DNA of 64,000 bases, taken from Dryobates pubescens. Lineage: Eukaryota > Chordata > Aves > Piciformes > Picidae. Positions within the stretch are counted from its first letter, which is position 1, and each line of letters opens with the position of its first letter. The stretch covers positions 10,723,455 to 10,787,454 of the forward strand of contig NC_071642.1 of assembly GCF_014839835.1 (NCBI RefSeq). The letters run 5' to 3'. Below, in pieces: positions 1 through 10,738 of this stretch. Position numbers and translations under genes: made by a program. The notes under the pieces were generated by a model, which was not told the DNA's origin, made no database searches, and worked only from the letters and a program-made list of their open reading frames with translations.

Positions 1-2110
1 ACAGCTTAGCCAGCAGTCTGCTGTGGGGGACAGTGTCAAAGGCCTTGCTGAGGTCCAGGTAGACCACATCCACAGCCTGCCCCACAGCCACCAGGCAGTC
101 ACTGGGCATAGAAGGAGATCAGGTTGGAGAGGCAGGACCTGCCCTTCCTAAATCCATGTTGGCTGGGCCTGAGCCCTTGGCCATCCTTCAGGTGCAGTTA
201 TTGCCCTCAGGATAATCTGTTCCATGACCTTCCCTGGCACTGAGGTCAGGCTGCCAGGCCTGGAGCTTCCAGGTTCCTCCATCCGACCCTTCTTGTGGAT
301 GGGGACCACCTTGGCCAGTTTCAGTCACCTGGGACCTCTCCAGGGAGCCAGGACTGGAGGAAAATGATGGAGAGCAGCTTGGCAGCTCATCTGCCAGCTC
401 TCTCAGCATCCTGGGATGGATTCCATCCAGTCCCATGGACTTGTGAGTGTCCAAGTGGCTCAGCACATCCCCAACTAATTCCTCATGGATTTCTGGGGCA
501 TCACACTGCTCCCCAACCCCATGGCCCAGCTCAGGAGGCCACTGGTGCTGAGCTCCTGCCCTGCTGTTAGACATTGAGGCAAAGAAGGTGTTCAGGACCT
601 CAGCCTTTGCCTCATCTCCAGTCAGTGTTCCCCTCCAGGTCCAGTAAGGAGTGCAGGTTCCTCTTGCCCTTCTTTTTAGTGTTAATGTATTTGTAACAGT
701 GCTTTTTGTTGTCTCTCACAGAGGTGTTCAGCTTCAGTTCCAGCTGGGCCTTTGCCTCTCTCATTTTATTCCTACATAATCTAACAGCTTCCTTGAACAC
801 ACCTGGAGAAGCCTTCCCCTCCTTCCAGAGGTGACACAGCCTCTTTTTTCCCCTTCAATCCTCCAGGAGCTGCTTGCCCATCCAGGCCCAGAGCCTTCCC
901 TGCCTGCTCACCTTTCAGCCCATGGGCACTGCCAGTTCCTGTGCCTTCAAGAGCTCCTGTTTGAAGCAGCTCCAACCCTCCTGGACCCCTGGGTTCTTGA
1001 GGGTTGGTACCCAGGGAGCTTTGCCAATAAGTTTCTTAAAGAGGCTGCAGTTTGCCCTCCTGCAGTCCAAGGTGAAGGTTCTGTTGGTGCTCCTCCCTAT
1101 CTCCCTGCATATTGAACACTATCTCGTGGTCACTGCACCCTGGGCAGCCTCCCACGGTCACATCTCCCCCCAGCCCTTCCCTACTGGAGAGCAGCAGGTC
1201 AAGCAGAGCCTGGCCCCTGGTAGGCTCACTTAACAGCTGCAGCAGGAAGCAGTCCTCTATTCACTCCAGGAATCTTCTGGACTGCCTCCTCTCTGCTGAA
1301 TTGAGTTCCCAGCAGATATCCGGCAGGTTGAAGTCACCCACAAGGACAAGATCTGATGATCTTGAGACAGCCTCCAGTTGTTTGTAGAACAATTCATCAG
1401 CCTCCTCATCCTGGCTGGGTGGTCTGTAACACTCAGTATCACCAAGGTTGGAAGAGACCTCAAGGATCATCGAGTCCAACCTGGCACCACAGACCTCAGG
1501 ACTAGACCATGGCACCAAGTGCCACATCCAATCCCCTCTTGAACACCTCCAGGGATGGTGACTCCACCACCTCCCTGGGCAGCACATCCCAATGGTTAAC
1601 AACTCTCTCAGTGAAGAACTTTCTCCTCACCTCGAGTCCAAACTTCCCCTGGCACAGCTTGAGACTGTGTCCTCTTGTTCTGGTGCTGGTTGCTAGAGAG
1701 AAGAGACCAACCCCCACCTGGCTACAGCCTCCCTTCAGGTAGTTGTAGAGGGCAATGAGGTCTCCCCTGAGCCTCCTCTTCTCCAGGCTAAGCAACCCCA
1801 GCTCCCTCAGCCTCTCCTCTCAGGGCTGTGCTCAAGGCCTCTCCCCAGGATGTCAGATTTGTTGGGCTGCCCTCTGATCTTAACCCACAGCCTCTCAATC
1901 CCTTCATCCTCCACCTCAAGTTCTGTGGCAGAGAGTGACTCCCTAATAAACAGAGCCACCCCTCCTCCTCTTCTCCCTCGCCTGCCTCTCCTAAAGAGCC
2001 TGTAACCCCCAGTGCAGCACTCCAATCATGTGTGCCATCCCACCATGTTTCTGAGGTGGCAACTCCATCATAGTCACCCTGGTGGGCCAGGACCTCCAGC
2101 TCCTCTTGCT
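1..2110 (-). mobile_element. CR1 LINE, long copy with endonuclease and reverse transcriptase
   Basis: Read on the minus strand, the ORF2 start (MGNKQEELEVLAHQGDYD) lies near 2105. It is followed by endonuclease motifs (ETWWD, GGGVALFIRE, CYRPPSQDEEADE, LVLVGDFNLPD) down to about 1260 and then by reverse-transcriptase sequence (SMGLDGIHPRMLRELADEL near 430; sequence like KAFDTVPHSRLL at the window edge). These are typical of avian CR1, a non-LTR retrotransposon that copies itself by target-primed reverse transcription. The copy runs off the left edge, so its 3' end is not seen. It is interrupted at about 1434-1850 by another CR1 fragment, and the host frame has lost a few codons at that point. 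Several frame breaks make it a dead copy. It is much longer than the 0.2-0.6 kb tails elsewhere in the window. Confidence 0.93.
1434..1850 (-). mobile_element. CR1 3'-end fragment nested in the longer CR1
   Basis: Minus-strand CR1 tail: the last part of ORF2 plus 3' UTR, ending at the low-coordinate side with the usual reverse complement of 'TCTTCCAACCTTGGTGAT'. It splits the endonuclease region of the older CR1 between codons for NKSDI and CYRPP, so it inserted later. Confidence 0.85.
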
Positions 2111-2119
2111 TATTGCCCA

Positions 2120-3300
2120 TGCTGCCTGCATTGGTGTACCTGCACTGCCTGCATTGGTGTACATGCACTGCCTGCACTGGTGTACCTGCACTGCCTGCAC
2201 TGGTGTACCTGCACTGCCTGCACTGGTGTACCTGCACTGCCTGCATTGGTGTACCTGCACTGCCTGCACTGGTGTACCTGCACTGCCTGCATTGGTGTAC
2301 CTGCACTGCCTGCACTGGTGTACCTGCACTGCCTGCACTGGTGTACCTGCACTGCCTGCACTGGTGTACCTGCACTGCCTGCATTGGTGTACCTGCACTG
2401 CCTGCACTGGTGTACCTGCACTGCCTGCATTGGTGTACCTGCACTGCCTGCACTGGTGTACCTGCACTGCCTGCACTGGTGTACCTGCACTGCCTGCATT
2501 GGTGTACCTGCACTGCCTGCACTGGTGTACCTGCACTGCCTGCATTGGTGTACCTGCACTGCCTGCATTGGTGTACCTGCACTGCCTGCACTGGTGTACC
2601 TGCACTGCCTGCATTGGTGTACCTGCACTGCCTGCACTGGTGTACCTGCACTGCCTGCACTGGTGTACCTGCACTGCCTGCACTGGTGTACATGCACTGC
2701 CTGCATTGGTGTACCTGCACTGCCTGCACTGGTGTACCTGCACTGCCTGCATTGGTGTACCTGCACTGCCTGCACTGGTGTACCTGCACTGCCTGCATTG
2801 GTGTACCTGCACTGCCTGCATTGGTGTACCTGCACTGCCTGCACTGATGTACCTGCACTGCCTGCATTGGTGTACCTGCACTGCCTGCACTGGTGTACCT
2901 GCACTGCCTGCACTGGTGTACCTGCACTGCCTGCATTGGTGTACCTGCACTGCCTGCACTGATGTACCTGCACTGCCTGCACTGGTGTACCTGCACTGCC
3001 TGCATTGGTGTACCTGCACTGCCTGCATTGGTGTACCTGCACTGCCTGCACTGGTGTACCTGCACTGCCTGCACTGGTGTACCTGCACTGCCTGCACTGG
3101 TGTACCTGCACTGCCTGCACTGATGTACCTGCACTGCCTGCACTGGTGTACCTGCACTGCCTGCACTGGTGTACCTGCACTGCCTGCATTGGTGTACCTG
3201 CACTGCCTGCACTGGTGTACCTGCACTGCCTGCACTGGTGTACCTGCACTGCCTGCACTGGTGTACCTGCACTGCCTGCATTGGTGTACCTGCACTGCAG
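2120..3300. repeat. 23-bp minisatellite, about 50 copies
   Basis: The unit GTACCTGCACTGCCTGCA plus YTGGT is repeated head to tail for about 1.17 kb. Variant positions are mainly C/T in TGCAYTGG, and a few units read TGATGTACC or GTACATGC. Because 23 is not a multiple of 3 and no stop falls in three consecutive units, several frames on both strands stay open for hundreds of codons. These are not genes. The array abuts the CR1 ORF2 start, so it sits where the CR1 5' region should be. Confidence 0.97.
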
Positions 3301-3427
3301 CTGGGCTCTCACCTTCCCAATTAACCCTACCTTGTGCCCCACTCTTTCCTCTGCACAGGGACTGATTTCCTCACCCACCCCCTTCAGACCTAGTTTAAAG
3401 CCCCCCTAATGAGCCCTGCCAACTCTA

Positions 3428-3500
3428 GTGCTAGTGCCCTCACACCAGAGCAGGTTGCTCACAGCCACATCCAGCCTGGCCTTCAAAGCCTCCAGGGATG
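3428..3500 (-). mobile_element. CR1 tail fragment (short)
   Basis: Sequence like GCAGGTTGCTCACAGCCA followed by a CTCCAGGGATGGA motif is the reverse complement of the CR1 3' region. It is truncated on both sides. Confidence 0.6.
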
Positions 3501-3604
3501 GAGGCTGTGCACTTGGTTACTGTACACTTGGGTCTGCCTTTCAGTGGGCAGGGACCAAGACCTCTGGGGAGAGATGGCTTAGCTGGGGGAGGGGGGTTAG
3601 AAAT

Positions 3605-3857
3605 TGGTCTGGTTGGGTCTGGGAGAGGCATTTCCATCTTCTTGCTGTGGGAGTGTTTCCAGTGAGGCTGGGGAGACACTGGCACAGGCTGCCCAGGGAG
3701 GCTGTGGCTGCCCCCTCCCTGGAGGTGTTCCAGGCCAGGCTGGATGAGGCTCTGAGCAGCCTGGGCTGGGAGGAAGTGTCCCTGCCTGTGGCAGAGGGGT
3801 TGGAACTGGATGATGCTTAAGGTCCCTTCCAACCCAACCCATTCTATGACTCTCTCA
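3605..3857 (+). mobile_element. CR1 3'-end fragment
   Basis: Contains GGCACAGGCTGCCCAGGGAG and GAGGTGTTCCAGGCCAGGCT, and ends with a TTCCAACCCAACCCATTCTA tail. This is a 5'-truncated CR1 in plus orientation. Confidence 0.85.
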
Positions 3858-4433
3858 ACTTGCACCCCTCAGAGCCAGTGTCTCCCTTTCTGCTCTCAGT
3901 GTGGTGTGATGCCCACATGCTCTGGAGTGCTCTCCACGTGGCTTGCATCAGAGCTGCTGAACCTCCCAGGTGTGCTATCTCCTGGGGGTGCTGGTTGAAG
4001 CATCTCAAAGGAGGGTGATGCATATCAAGCCACGGCCTGAACCTCAGACTTCCTAAAGGACAATGAGTGTCTGTTAGATCAGCCCTGGCAGATAGCATTT
4101 AAATACCTGCTAATGAAGCTCAGTCCTGCCATCAGGATCTGCAGCCCTCCACTAATGAGTAACAGAGGAGAGGGAGACAAAGCCATTGCCACAGATAACC
4201 CTGCCTGGCTTGCAGATAAGGTTAAGTGTTTCTCTGAAACCTTAATGGGGACAGATCCGATTTTATTGCCCTCAGGTGTCACTTCAGCAGCCCTGCAGCT
4301 CCCCACCACTTGCTGGGGGTGGTTAGGATGTTAGGAGGTACCCCAGGGCCCGCAGCTCAGCTGGGCTCCTGCCTTCCTCAGCTAATATTTTCGGGTAGAA
4401 GTGGCACTTGAGGTGGATTTTCAGGTGGATTTT
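3858..4433. other. Intergenic, no gene seen; AT-richer island at about 4080-4290
   Basis: No coding pattern is visible. Positions 4080-4290 are richer in A/T than their surroundings and hold AGATAA, CTAATGA and TTTAAAT motifs in low-repeat sequence. This could be a conserved non-coding element, but that rests only on composition. Confidence 0.3.
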
Positions 4434-4676
4434 CAGGTGGACTCTTGTGCTGGCAGCACTGTTCAGACCCAGGTGCCCTCAGAGCCCTCCTGCTTGGGTT
4501 GCCACGTCCTAGCAACCTCCAGCTTCCATTTCAGAAGCTTTAAGAGACCTCAAACTTCCATTTCTGAAGCTTTAGAATTAAAAGACCTCCAGCTTCCTTT
4601 TCAGAAGCTTTAAGAGACCCCCAGCTTCCATTCCTGAAGCTTTAGGTTTAAAGAGACCTCCCTGTGCTGATTTGTC
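4434..4676 (+). repeat. Local duplication block A (direct copy at 6088-6250)
   Basis: Begins CAGGTGGACTCTTGTG and runs through CAGACCCAGGTGCCCTCAGA. It also contains about four short tandem units of the form CTCCAGCTTCCATTYC..GAAGCTTT. The block recurs in the same orientation at 6088-6250 with few differences. Confidence 0.85.
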
Positions 4677-4819
4677 CCAACCTGGTTCCTTTGGGGGAGA
4701 GTGAAAGGACTGACAGACCTGGCTGGGGGTTGCAGTAATTCTGTCTCTGCTCTCCCTGTCGAAGCTCTTTTCCTGCTCTGTCCTGGCCAAAATGCTTGTG
4801 ATGTGCCCCAGGGCTGTGG

Positions 4820-4915
4820 TGCTGAGGGCCATGGTCTAGCACCAGGCATGGTGGAGTTGGGGAATGGTTGGGTTGGATGGTCCTGAAGAGCTCTCCAAGC
4901 AAAATGCTTCTAGGA
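4820..4915 (+). mobile_element. CR1 extreme 3' end
   Basis: GGCCATGGTCTAGCACCAG, then GGGTTGGATGGTCCTGAAGA, matches the terminal part of a CR1 tail. Less than 100 bp remains. Confidence 0.6.
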
Positions 4916-4952
4916 GTCAATAGAGCTATAGCTCAAGGGTGGCTTCACCACT

Positions 4953-5380
4953 GTGCTGCTGCAACCCTCAGCCCCACTGCAAAAGGAGCTCTGTGAACTG
5001 GGGAGAGGATTTCCCCCCCTGCACAACAGCCTCTGTTCTCCTCCCCCCACAACCTTAACATCCACTCCATCTGCCTTCAAAGTACTGAAAATGGGAAAGG
5101 GCTCTGTCAGCTCTGCCCAGACCCTGCCCTCTGCTTGCCCTGCAAGATGCCCATGGCCATGCCCAGCCCCAAACTGGGCTGGCACAGGGTGGTTGAGGGC
5201 TGCTGCTGGCAGAGCAACCATGAGATGTGGCCCTGGGCAGTGTCCTGCTGTGTTAGCCAGGGGTGAGATTTCAGTGTGGGGCTGTGGTGACCCCCTCTGA
5301 CCCATATGGCAGAGCTCTCCTGCTGCCACCCTCAGCTAAAAGCAGCTTTCTGGGGGCAAACCCCAGCAGATTTCAGCCTT
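4953..5380 (+). repeat. Local duplication block B, left arm of an inverted repeat
   Basis: About 428 bp whose reverse complement reappears at 6330-6758 at high identity over nearly the whole length. Both arms contain CCATATGGCAGAGCTCTCCT in opposite directions. About 950 bp separates the arms. Confidence 0.9.
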
Positions 5381-5707
5381 GCTGCTGGGGATTTTTTGGA
5401 TCAAATTTCTGCCCCAGGAGCCTCCTGGTGCTGAGGTGCATTGGGGTTGGGTTTTTTTTGAGTACCAAAGTGTCTTTTCACAGAGTGAGTGTCAGCTATT
5501 GCACACAATGCCTTGAAATCCCCTGCCCTCCCACCCCCACACTGAAGGGTAACAAGTGGGTTTAAGTGTGAAGTATTTTCTCCATGCCCTCCCTCAGCTT
5601 TGCATCAGTATCTGCCTGTTTATGTAGATCTGGGGGGCAGCATCAAAGCTCCAGGTGCCTCTGAGAGTCATTCAGAGCCCATCATTCTGAGAGAGGGAGA
5701 GCAGCCT

Positions 5708-6018
5708 GCAAAGCACCCAGCCCAGGTGCAGGGGGAGGGGGTCTGGAGGGGGGTCACATCTCCCTCTTTGGCAAAGCACCCAGCCCAGGTGCAGGGGGAG
5801 GGGGTCTGGAGGGGGTCAGATCTCCCTCTTTGGCAAAGCACCCAGCCCAGGTGCAGGGGGAGGGGGTCTGGAGGGGGTCACATCTCCCTCTTTGGCAAAG
5901 CACCCAGCCCAGGTGCAGGGGGAGGGGGTCTGGAGGGGGTCACATCTCCCTCTTTGGCAAAGCACCCAGCCCAGGTGCAGGGGGAGGGGGTCTGGAGGGG
6001 GTCACATCTCCCTCTTTG
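5708..6018. repeat. 62-bp tandem repeat, 5 copies
   Basis: Each unit runs from GCAAAGCACCCAGCCCAGGT through GGGGGAGGGGGTCTGGAGG to CACATCTCCCTCTTT. Copies are almost identical, differing by a G-run length and one CACATC/CAGATC change, so the expansion is recent. Confidence 0.95.
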
Positions 6019-6019
6019 A

Positions 6020-6072
6020 CAAGCTTGGAAGTGGCTGGAAATGGGAATGCAGGCAGGAGATGGATCCAAAAC
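6020..6072 (+). repeat. Local duplication block C, left arm of an inverted pair
   Basis: AAGCTTGGAAGTGGCTGG through GGAGATGGATCC is repeated in reverse complement at 6791-6843 (GGATCCATCTCC through CCAAGCTT). Confidence 0.85.
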
Positions 6073-6087
6073 CATCCATTTGGATTT

Positions 6088-6250
6088 CCAGGTGGACTCT
6101 TGTGGTGCTGGCAGCACTGTTCAGACCCAGGTGCCCTCAGAGCCCTCCTGCTTGGGTTGCCACATCCTAGCAACCTCCAGCTTCCACTTCATAAGCTTTA
6201 AGAGGCCTCCAGCTTCCATTCCTGAAGCTTAAGAGACCTCCCTGTGCTGC
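6088..6250 (+). repeat. Local duplication block A' (direct copy of 4434-4676)
   Basis: Starts CAGGTGGACTCTTGTGG and shares CAGACCCAGGTGCCCTCAGA and the GAAGCTTTAAGAG units with the upstream block. It is shorter by two internal units. Confidence 0.85.
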
Positions 6251-6329
6251 TGTTGATTTGTGACAGTGCCACATCTCATGGTTGCTCTGCCATCTGCAGC
6301 CCTCAACCCCCAGCCACCATCCTGTGCTG

Positions 6330-6758
6330 AAGGCTGAAATCTGCTGGGGTTTGCCCCCAAAAAGCTGCTTTTAGCTGAGGGTGGCAGCAGGAGAGCTCTG
6401 CCATATGGGTCAGAGGGGGTCACCACAGCCCCACACTGAAATCTCACCCCTGGCTAACACAGCAGGACACTGCCCAGGGCCACATCTCATGGTTGCTCTG
6501 CCAGCAGCAGCCCTCAACCACCCTGTGCCAGCCCAGTTTGGGGCTGGGCATGGCCATGGGCATCTTGCAGGACAAGCAGAGGGCAGGGTCTGGGCAGAGC
6601 TGACAGAGCCCTTTCCCATTTTCAGTACTTTGAAGGCAGATGGAGTGGATGTTAAGGCTGTGGGGGGGAGGCGAACAGAGGCTGTTGTACCAGGGGGGAA
6701 ATCCTCTCCCCAGTTCACAGAGCTCCTTTAGCAGTGGGGCTGAGGGTTGCAGCAGCAC
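6330..6758 (-). repeat. Local duplication block B', right arm of the inverted repeat
   Basis: Reverse complement of 4953-5380 at high identity. A further partial piece of the same block (CACATCTCATGGTTGCTCTG) lies just outside it at about 6268-6318, which points to more than one rearrangement. Confidence 0.9.
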
Positions 6759-6790
6759 AACTCCGCCAGTGGGTGAAGCTCATTCAGGCG

Positions 6791-6843
6791 TTTTTGGATC
6801 CATCTCCTGCCTGCATTCCCATTTGCAGTGCTTCCAAGCTTGC
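6791..6843 (-). repeat. Local duplication block C' (inverted copy of 6020-6072)
   Basis: Reads TTTTGGATCCATCTCCTGCC through CTTCCAAGCTT, the reverse complement of block C. It closes the duplicated region. Confidence 0.85.
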
Positions 6844-7856
6844 CTAAATCATGGAAGGAGGAACTCAGCTCCTTCCCACAGCGCATCCCAGCTTCAGCAC
6901 CTTCCCCACAGTGCATCCCTGCTCGGGCAGGATTTGTTCCCCACGCAGCAGGAGGGGAGGCAGCTGTGGGTGGCTGCCTTGCACAGCTGGGACGCTCCGG
7001 GGAGGTCTAAGGGCCAAGTGTTGGCTTTGTCATCGCATTTTCCATCCCTGCCCCTTTTGATCTCCCTGTGTCCTGCTCCACATCTTGGTCATGGGATGAA
7101 AAATCAGTTCCCTGACCCAGCTAAGTGCCTTAATCCACCATTTGTATAACTATTGCCCCGGGAGCTTTGATAAGCTCTTCGATCTGTTTGCTGTCCCTCT
7201 TTCCTCCTGTGTCCAAAGTAAACTCTGCCTATCTTCCCTCCCTCCTCCTCTGCCATTCCTCTCCCAGGGCATGGGCACCAGCTGGCACACGGCTGGGTGG
7301 TGGCTGTGACTCCTTGCTGTCACCAGACACTGCTTTTGTCGTGGCCCAGGAAGGGACTGGGCCCATGGGGGAAGCAGGATGGCAGATCCCTGTCCTGATC
7401 CCACGCTCTGGTGCTGCCTGCGTGGTTTGCATCCAAGCCTCACACTGCCACAGGTCTCTGTGCACTTTTTCTGCTGGAAAACCTCCCCTGCTTTGGGAAG
7501 GCTCCATCCTGCCAAGCCCAGCCAGCCCTTCCCAAAGGAGAGACCTTGCCACCTCCAGGAGGGCAGTGAGATGCTCCACTGCAGGGCTTCTGCCCTGCAG
7601 CCCAAGTCCCTTGTGCTGATTCCTTGTACCCAGATGAGGCTCACAAGAGCCTCTCTGAGTGCAGGAGCTGGGTCTGGCTGTGTGCCAGTGGGAGCAGGGT
7701 GAAAGCCTCCATCTCCCACTGCCCCACCACCTTGTGCAGTGTCCCAGCAGCCTCCAGCCCTGGGCTGCTGAAAGGTCCTGGTGGTCACTGGAAAGGTGCT
7801 GAGTGCCAGGCCTGATGATGCCAGCAGGGAGGGCAGGGCCTCTATGGCAGGGCTGA
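6844..7856. other. Intergenic, no gene seen
   Basis: No coding exon is recognised. Positions 7110-7190 form a less GC-rich, low-repeat stretch with TTAATCCACC (a near FoxH1-type site) and CTTTGATAA (a TCF/LEF-type site). This may be regulatory sequence 3' of NODAL. Confidence 0.3.
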
Positions 7857-8098
7857 GGCTGTCCCCCCACTCTAATGTCCCATTTTAAGGTGTTGTCCCC
7901 CCACTTGAATGTCCTATGGCAAAATCGGTGCTGTCCCCCCACTTTATTATCCCACTCCCCCACATCCCCACTTCGATGTCCCATGGCAAGGCTGGTGCTG
8001 CCCCCCCAGCTTTATTGCCCCTTTTCAAGGCTGTGGCTCTCCCCCCACTTTAATGGCCCAGGGCAAGGCTGGGGCTGTGCCCCCACTTTATTGTCCTG
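7857..8098. repeat. Imperfect tandem repeat of about 40-60 bp
   Basis: CCCCCCACTTTAATGTCCCA-like blocks alternate with GGCAAGGCTGGTGCTG. About six diverged copies vary in length. Confidence 0.8.
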
Positions 8099-8099
8099 C

Positions 8100-9714
8100 G
8101 TGTCTGGGCTCCCGATGTCACGGAGCCGATGTGTACTGGGGCAGGAGGGGGGACGAGCAACAGAGCTCTCTCTCTCTGCTTAGAGATTAGGTCTCTGCTC
8201 AGAGCCTTGCAAAGCCTGGCTCATACCTTGCCTAAGCACAGCTTTATTGTCACCGTCCTCACTTTGATGTTTTCCTTACAGCCCTGGAATCTCAGCCTTT
8301 CCTTTTCCCAGGGCAGGGCTCCCTGTCCCCCCCAGCCTCCCCCCCCTCCCCCCAACTTCTGAGCCCGCTGCTGCGTTTCAGACAGGCTTGATGGAGGGGC
8401 CGAGATCGCAAAGATACAGCTGCCAGCGAGGGGTTGGGAGGGGTTCCTGGGGCGGGGGGGAGCTGGGGAGTGTAGGAGAGTGAAACCTTCTGGCTTCGCT
8501 GCTGGGGTGCCGACAGGTTTTGGGGAAGGAGCAGCAAATCCTCGGAGGAAGAGTGAAAAAAAAAAACCCCGAACGTAAAAGCTAATGTCCTTTTAGTGGA
8601 TCAAAAGCCCGAGTCTGCAGGGGGTTTGGGTGCCTCCTGCCAGGGGTCAGCCCCACGCCCCAGCCCAGCCTTTGACAGCTCCTGCAAATGACCCTCTAAT
8701 GACGGGATGGTCCCAGTGTGAAACGCTGCTGGAATATGTGAGCGGCCCAGGGGAGGCTCTGCGCCGGGGGGGGCATCCAGACACGTTTTGTTTATCCGCC
8801 GGCTGGGATGTGGATTGGGAATAATCAGGCTGGGCTGGCGATGTGGAGTCGGGGCTGCTGCTCCCAGGAGGGGAGGGCTGGGGAGGGCTGGTCCTGCAGG
8901 GCCACCTGGGCCAGCCGCTGCCAGCCCTGTCGCCTGGGGTCCTGCTCGTCCCCTCTGCTAGGTGCAGCTGGGGACCAGCAGTGTGTCCCCGTGCCAGGGG
9001 TATACCCTCCCCAACCCCACCCCCCCCACCCCCCCTTTTCACAGCCATAGGAAGCAGCTGGGGGAGCCCAGACCCATGGCTGGGGCTGCAATGAGGTGAG
9101 CTTGGCCAAACCTGGGGACTGACCCTCACTGCCCCAGAAGGAGCATCCCCAGGGGGGCATGGACATCCTGGGGGCACTCAAGACCCTGGGCATCACTTGA
9201 GCTGCCCCTCTCCAACCCCCAGCACCATCACCCATTGGGGGGTGGGGGTGGTGAGTGATGCAGAGCTGCCTGCACCAGCCACTGCTCATTGCTGTTGGAG
9301 GGCATGGCCCTTCCCTTGCTCTGGGGGGGTGAATAAAGGTGGGCACCTCTCTTTCCCCCCATCTACAGCACCTGCAGGTCCTTCCCTGCTTGCTCTGGAC
9401 CAATCCCCCCCACCGGGGTGGGAGCAGCTTCTTCTTCCTCTCGTGTGAGCTCTCCTGCTCAGGGAGCTGTTGAGGAGCATCTTTTGCCCCATCTTGGGGA
9501 AGCTCTTTGCTCCAGCAAGCTCTGGCAGCATCCCACCCACCCCGGATGCAGGCTGCACCCAGAGATGATCCCAGAGCTGGAAGAACCTCTGGCTGCAGCA
9601 GACGTGCAGAGAGATGGGAGAGGGGAGGGGAAATTGTGCCCTGAGAAACCATTCAGCAGCAAAAAATGGGCCGTGGAGAGCAGCAGGACCTTGCCAGGTG
9701 TTTAAGACATGGAA
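8100..9714. other. Intergenic sequence 3' of NODAL, no gene seen
   Basis: Mostly unique and GC-rich with long C-runs (about 8325-8355 and 9010-9040). Positions 8560-8835 look less repetitive and carry homeodomain-like and FoxH1-like motifs, annotated separately. No splice-bounded coding stretch was found. Confidence 0.4.
8809..8816 (-). promoter_or_regulatory. Candidate FoxH1 site
   Basis: Plus TGTGGATT, i.e. AATCCACA on the NODAL-coding strand, equals the FoxH1 core used in Nodal autoregulatory enhancers. A GGGAATAATC homeodomain-like sequence follows within 10 bp. It lies about 1.9 kb 3' of the NODAL stop. Motif match only. Confidence 0.35.
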
Positions 9715-9720
9715 TTTATT
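9715..9720 (-). terminator. Candidate NODAL polyadenylation signal
   Basis: TTTATT on plus is AATAAA on minus, about 1.0 kb downstream of the NODAL stop. ATTAAA-type signals nearer the stop (minus strand, about 10159 and 10197) are alternatives. Confidence 0.4.
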
Positions 9721-10738
9721 GTTGGATTTTACACCCCTGACCCCTTCCCTGCCTCCCCATCTGACGAGTGGGGGAAAAGGTCTGAGCCAAGCTGTGGTTT
9801 TACAGAGGAAAATGGTCTGAGCTGAGATGTTGAAGGCTTGCTGGAGGCCTGAGAGGGCACCAAACCCAACCATGGGGCTACCCAGTTTTCAGGGGCACCT
9901 CGTTGGCCTGTCCCAACCCTCTTTGGTTCCTGATGCTTTGGAGAGGGATGCAGGAGCCCCAGATCCATCTTTTGCATCTCTCCCTGCATAGTCCTGGGCA
10001 TGGAGGGTGTATGGTGGAGGTTGCTGCCTCCCCACCTGCTGCCAGCCAGCTCCTTCTGGCTCCATCCCTCTTGGGGTGATGCCCAGGGCAGGAGAGGGCT
10101 GTGACAAACCCCTTCCCACCTGGTGCTGCGTGTGGGAGCTCCAGACACAGGTCCAACACTTTAATTTGGGTTAATTGGCATAGAAACCTGCCAGAGTTTT
10201 AATTGACATAGAACAGAGGCCTCAAGAGAAATGCCTGAACCCCAGAAAGCTGCAGCAGTGCTGCAGTGTCCTGCCAGGAGCCCCTGGCCACCAGCGAGTC
10301 CTGTGGCGGCCCAAAGGGGCATGGCCACGGGCACCATGTCGTGGCAGAGAGCAGCACTGCCACAGCTCCAGCCCTGTGCCCCAGCTCCTTGCTCTGCAGA
10401 GCAGCACCAGCCCTCAGCTGCCTGGGCAGGCACCAGCTGCCAGCGCTGTGCCACCCAGGTAAACACAGCCCTTGGGCACCCAACTGCCCCGGCGCCGCCA
10501 GCAGGGAGATGTCTGATGTCCTTTGTCACACAGAGCCGGGATCTGTCCTCGCATTGTGGCAGTGTAGTGCTGCAGAGCCGCCAGTGGGCAGCCCCCTCCT
10601 TGCCCTGGCACAGCCAGAGCTTCGGCAGCCTCCGTGGGCTTCAGAGACAGCCCACGCCGGGCGTGCGGGGGGCGGGCAGCCCTCGGGGCCAGTCTGTGGG
10701 CAGAGCCGTGCCCCTTGCCAGCAGGGGCAGGGCTGGGC

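Noticed and set aside
1788-3378. Open frames on both strands reading VQVHQCRQCRYTSAGSAGTP or ALPALVYLHCLHWCTCTAC
   Set aside because: Direct translation of a 23-bp minisatellite in several frames; not a protein gene.
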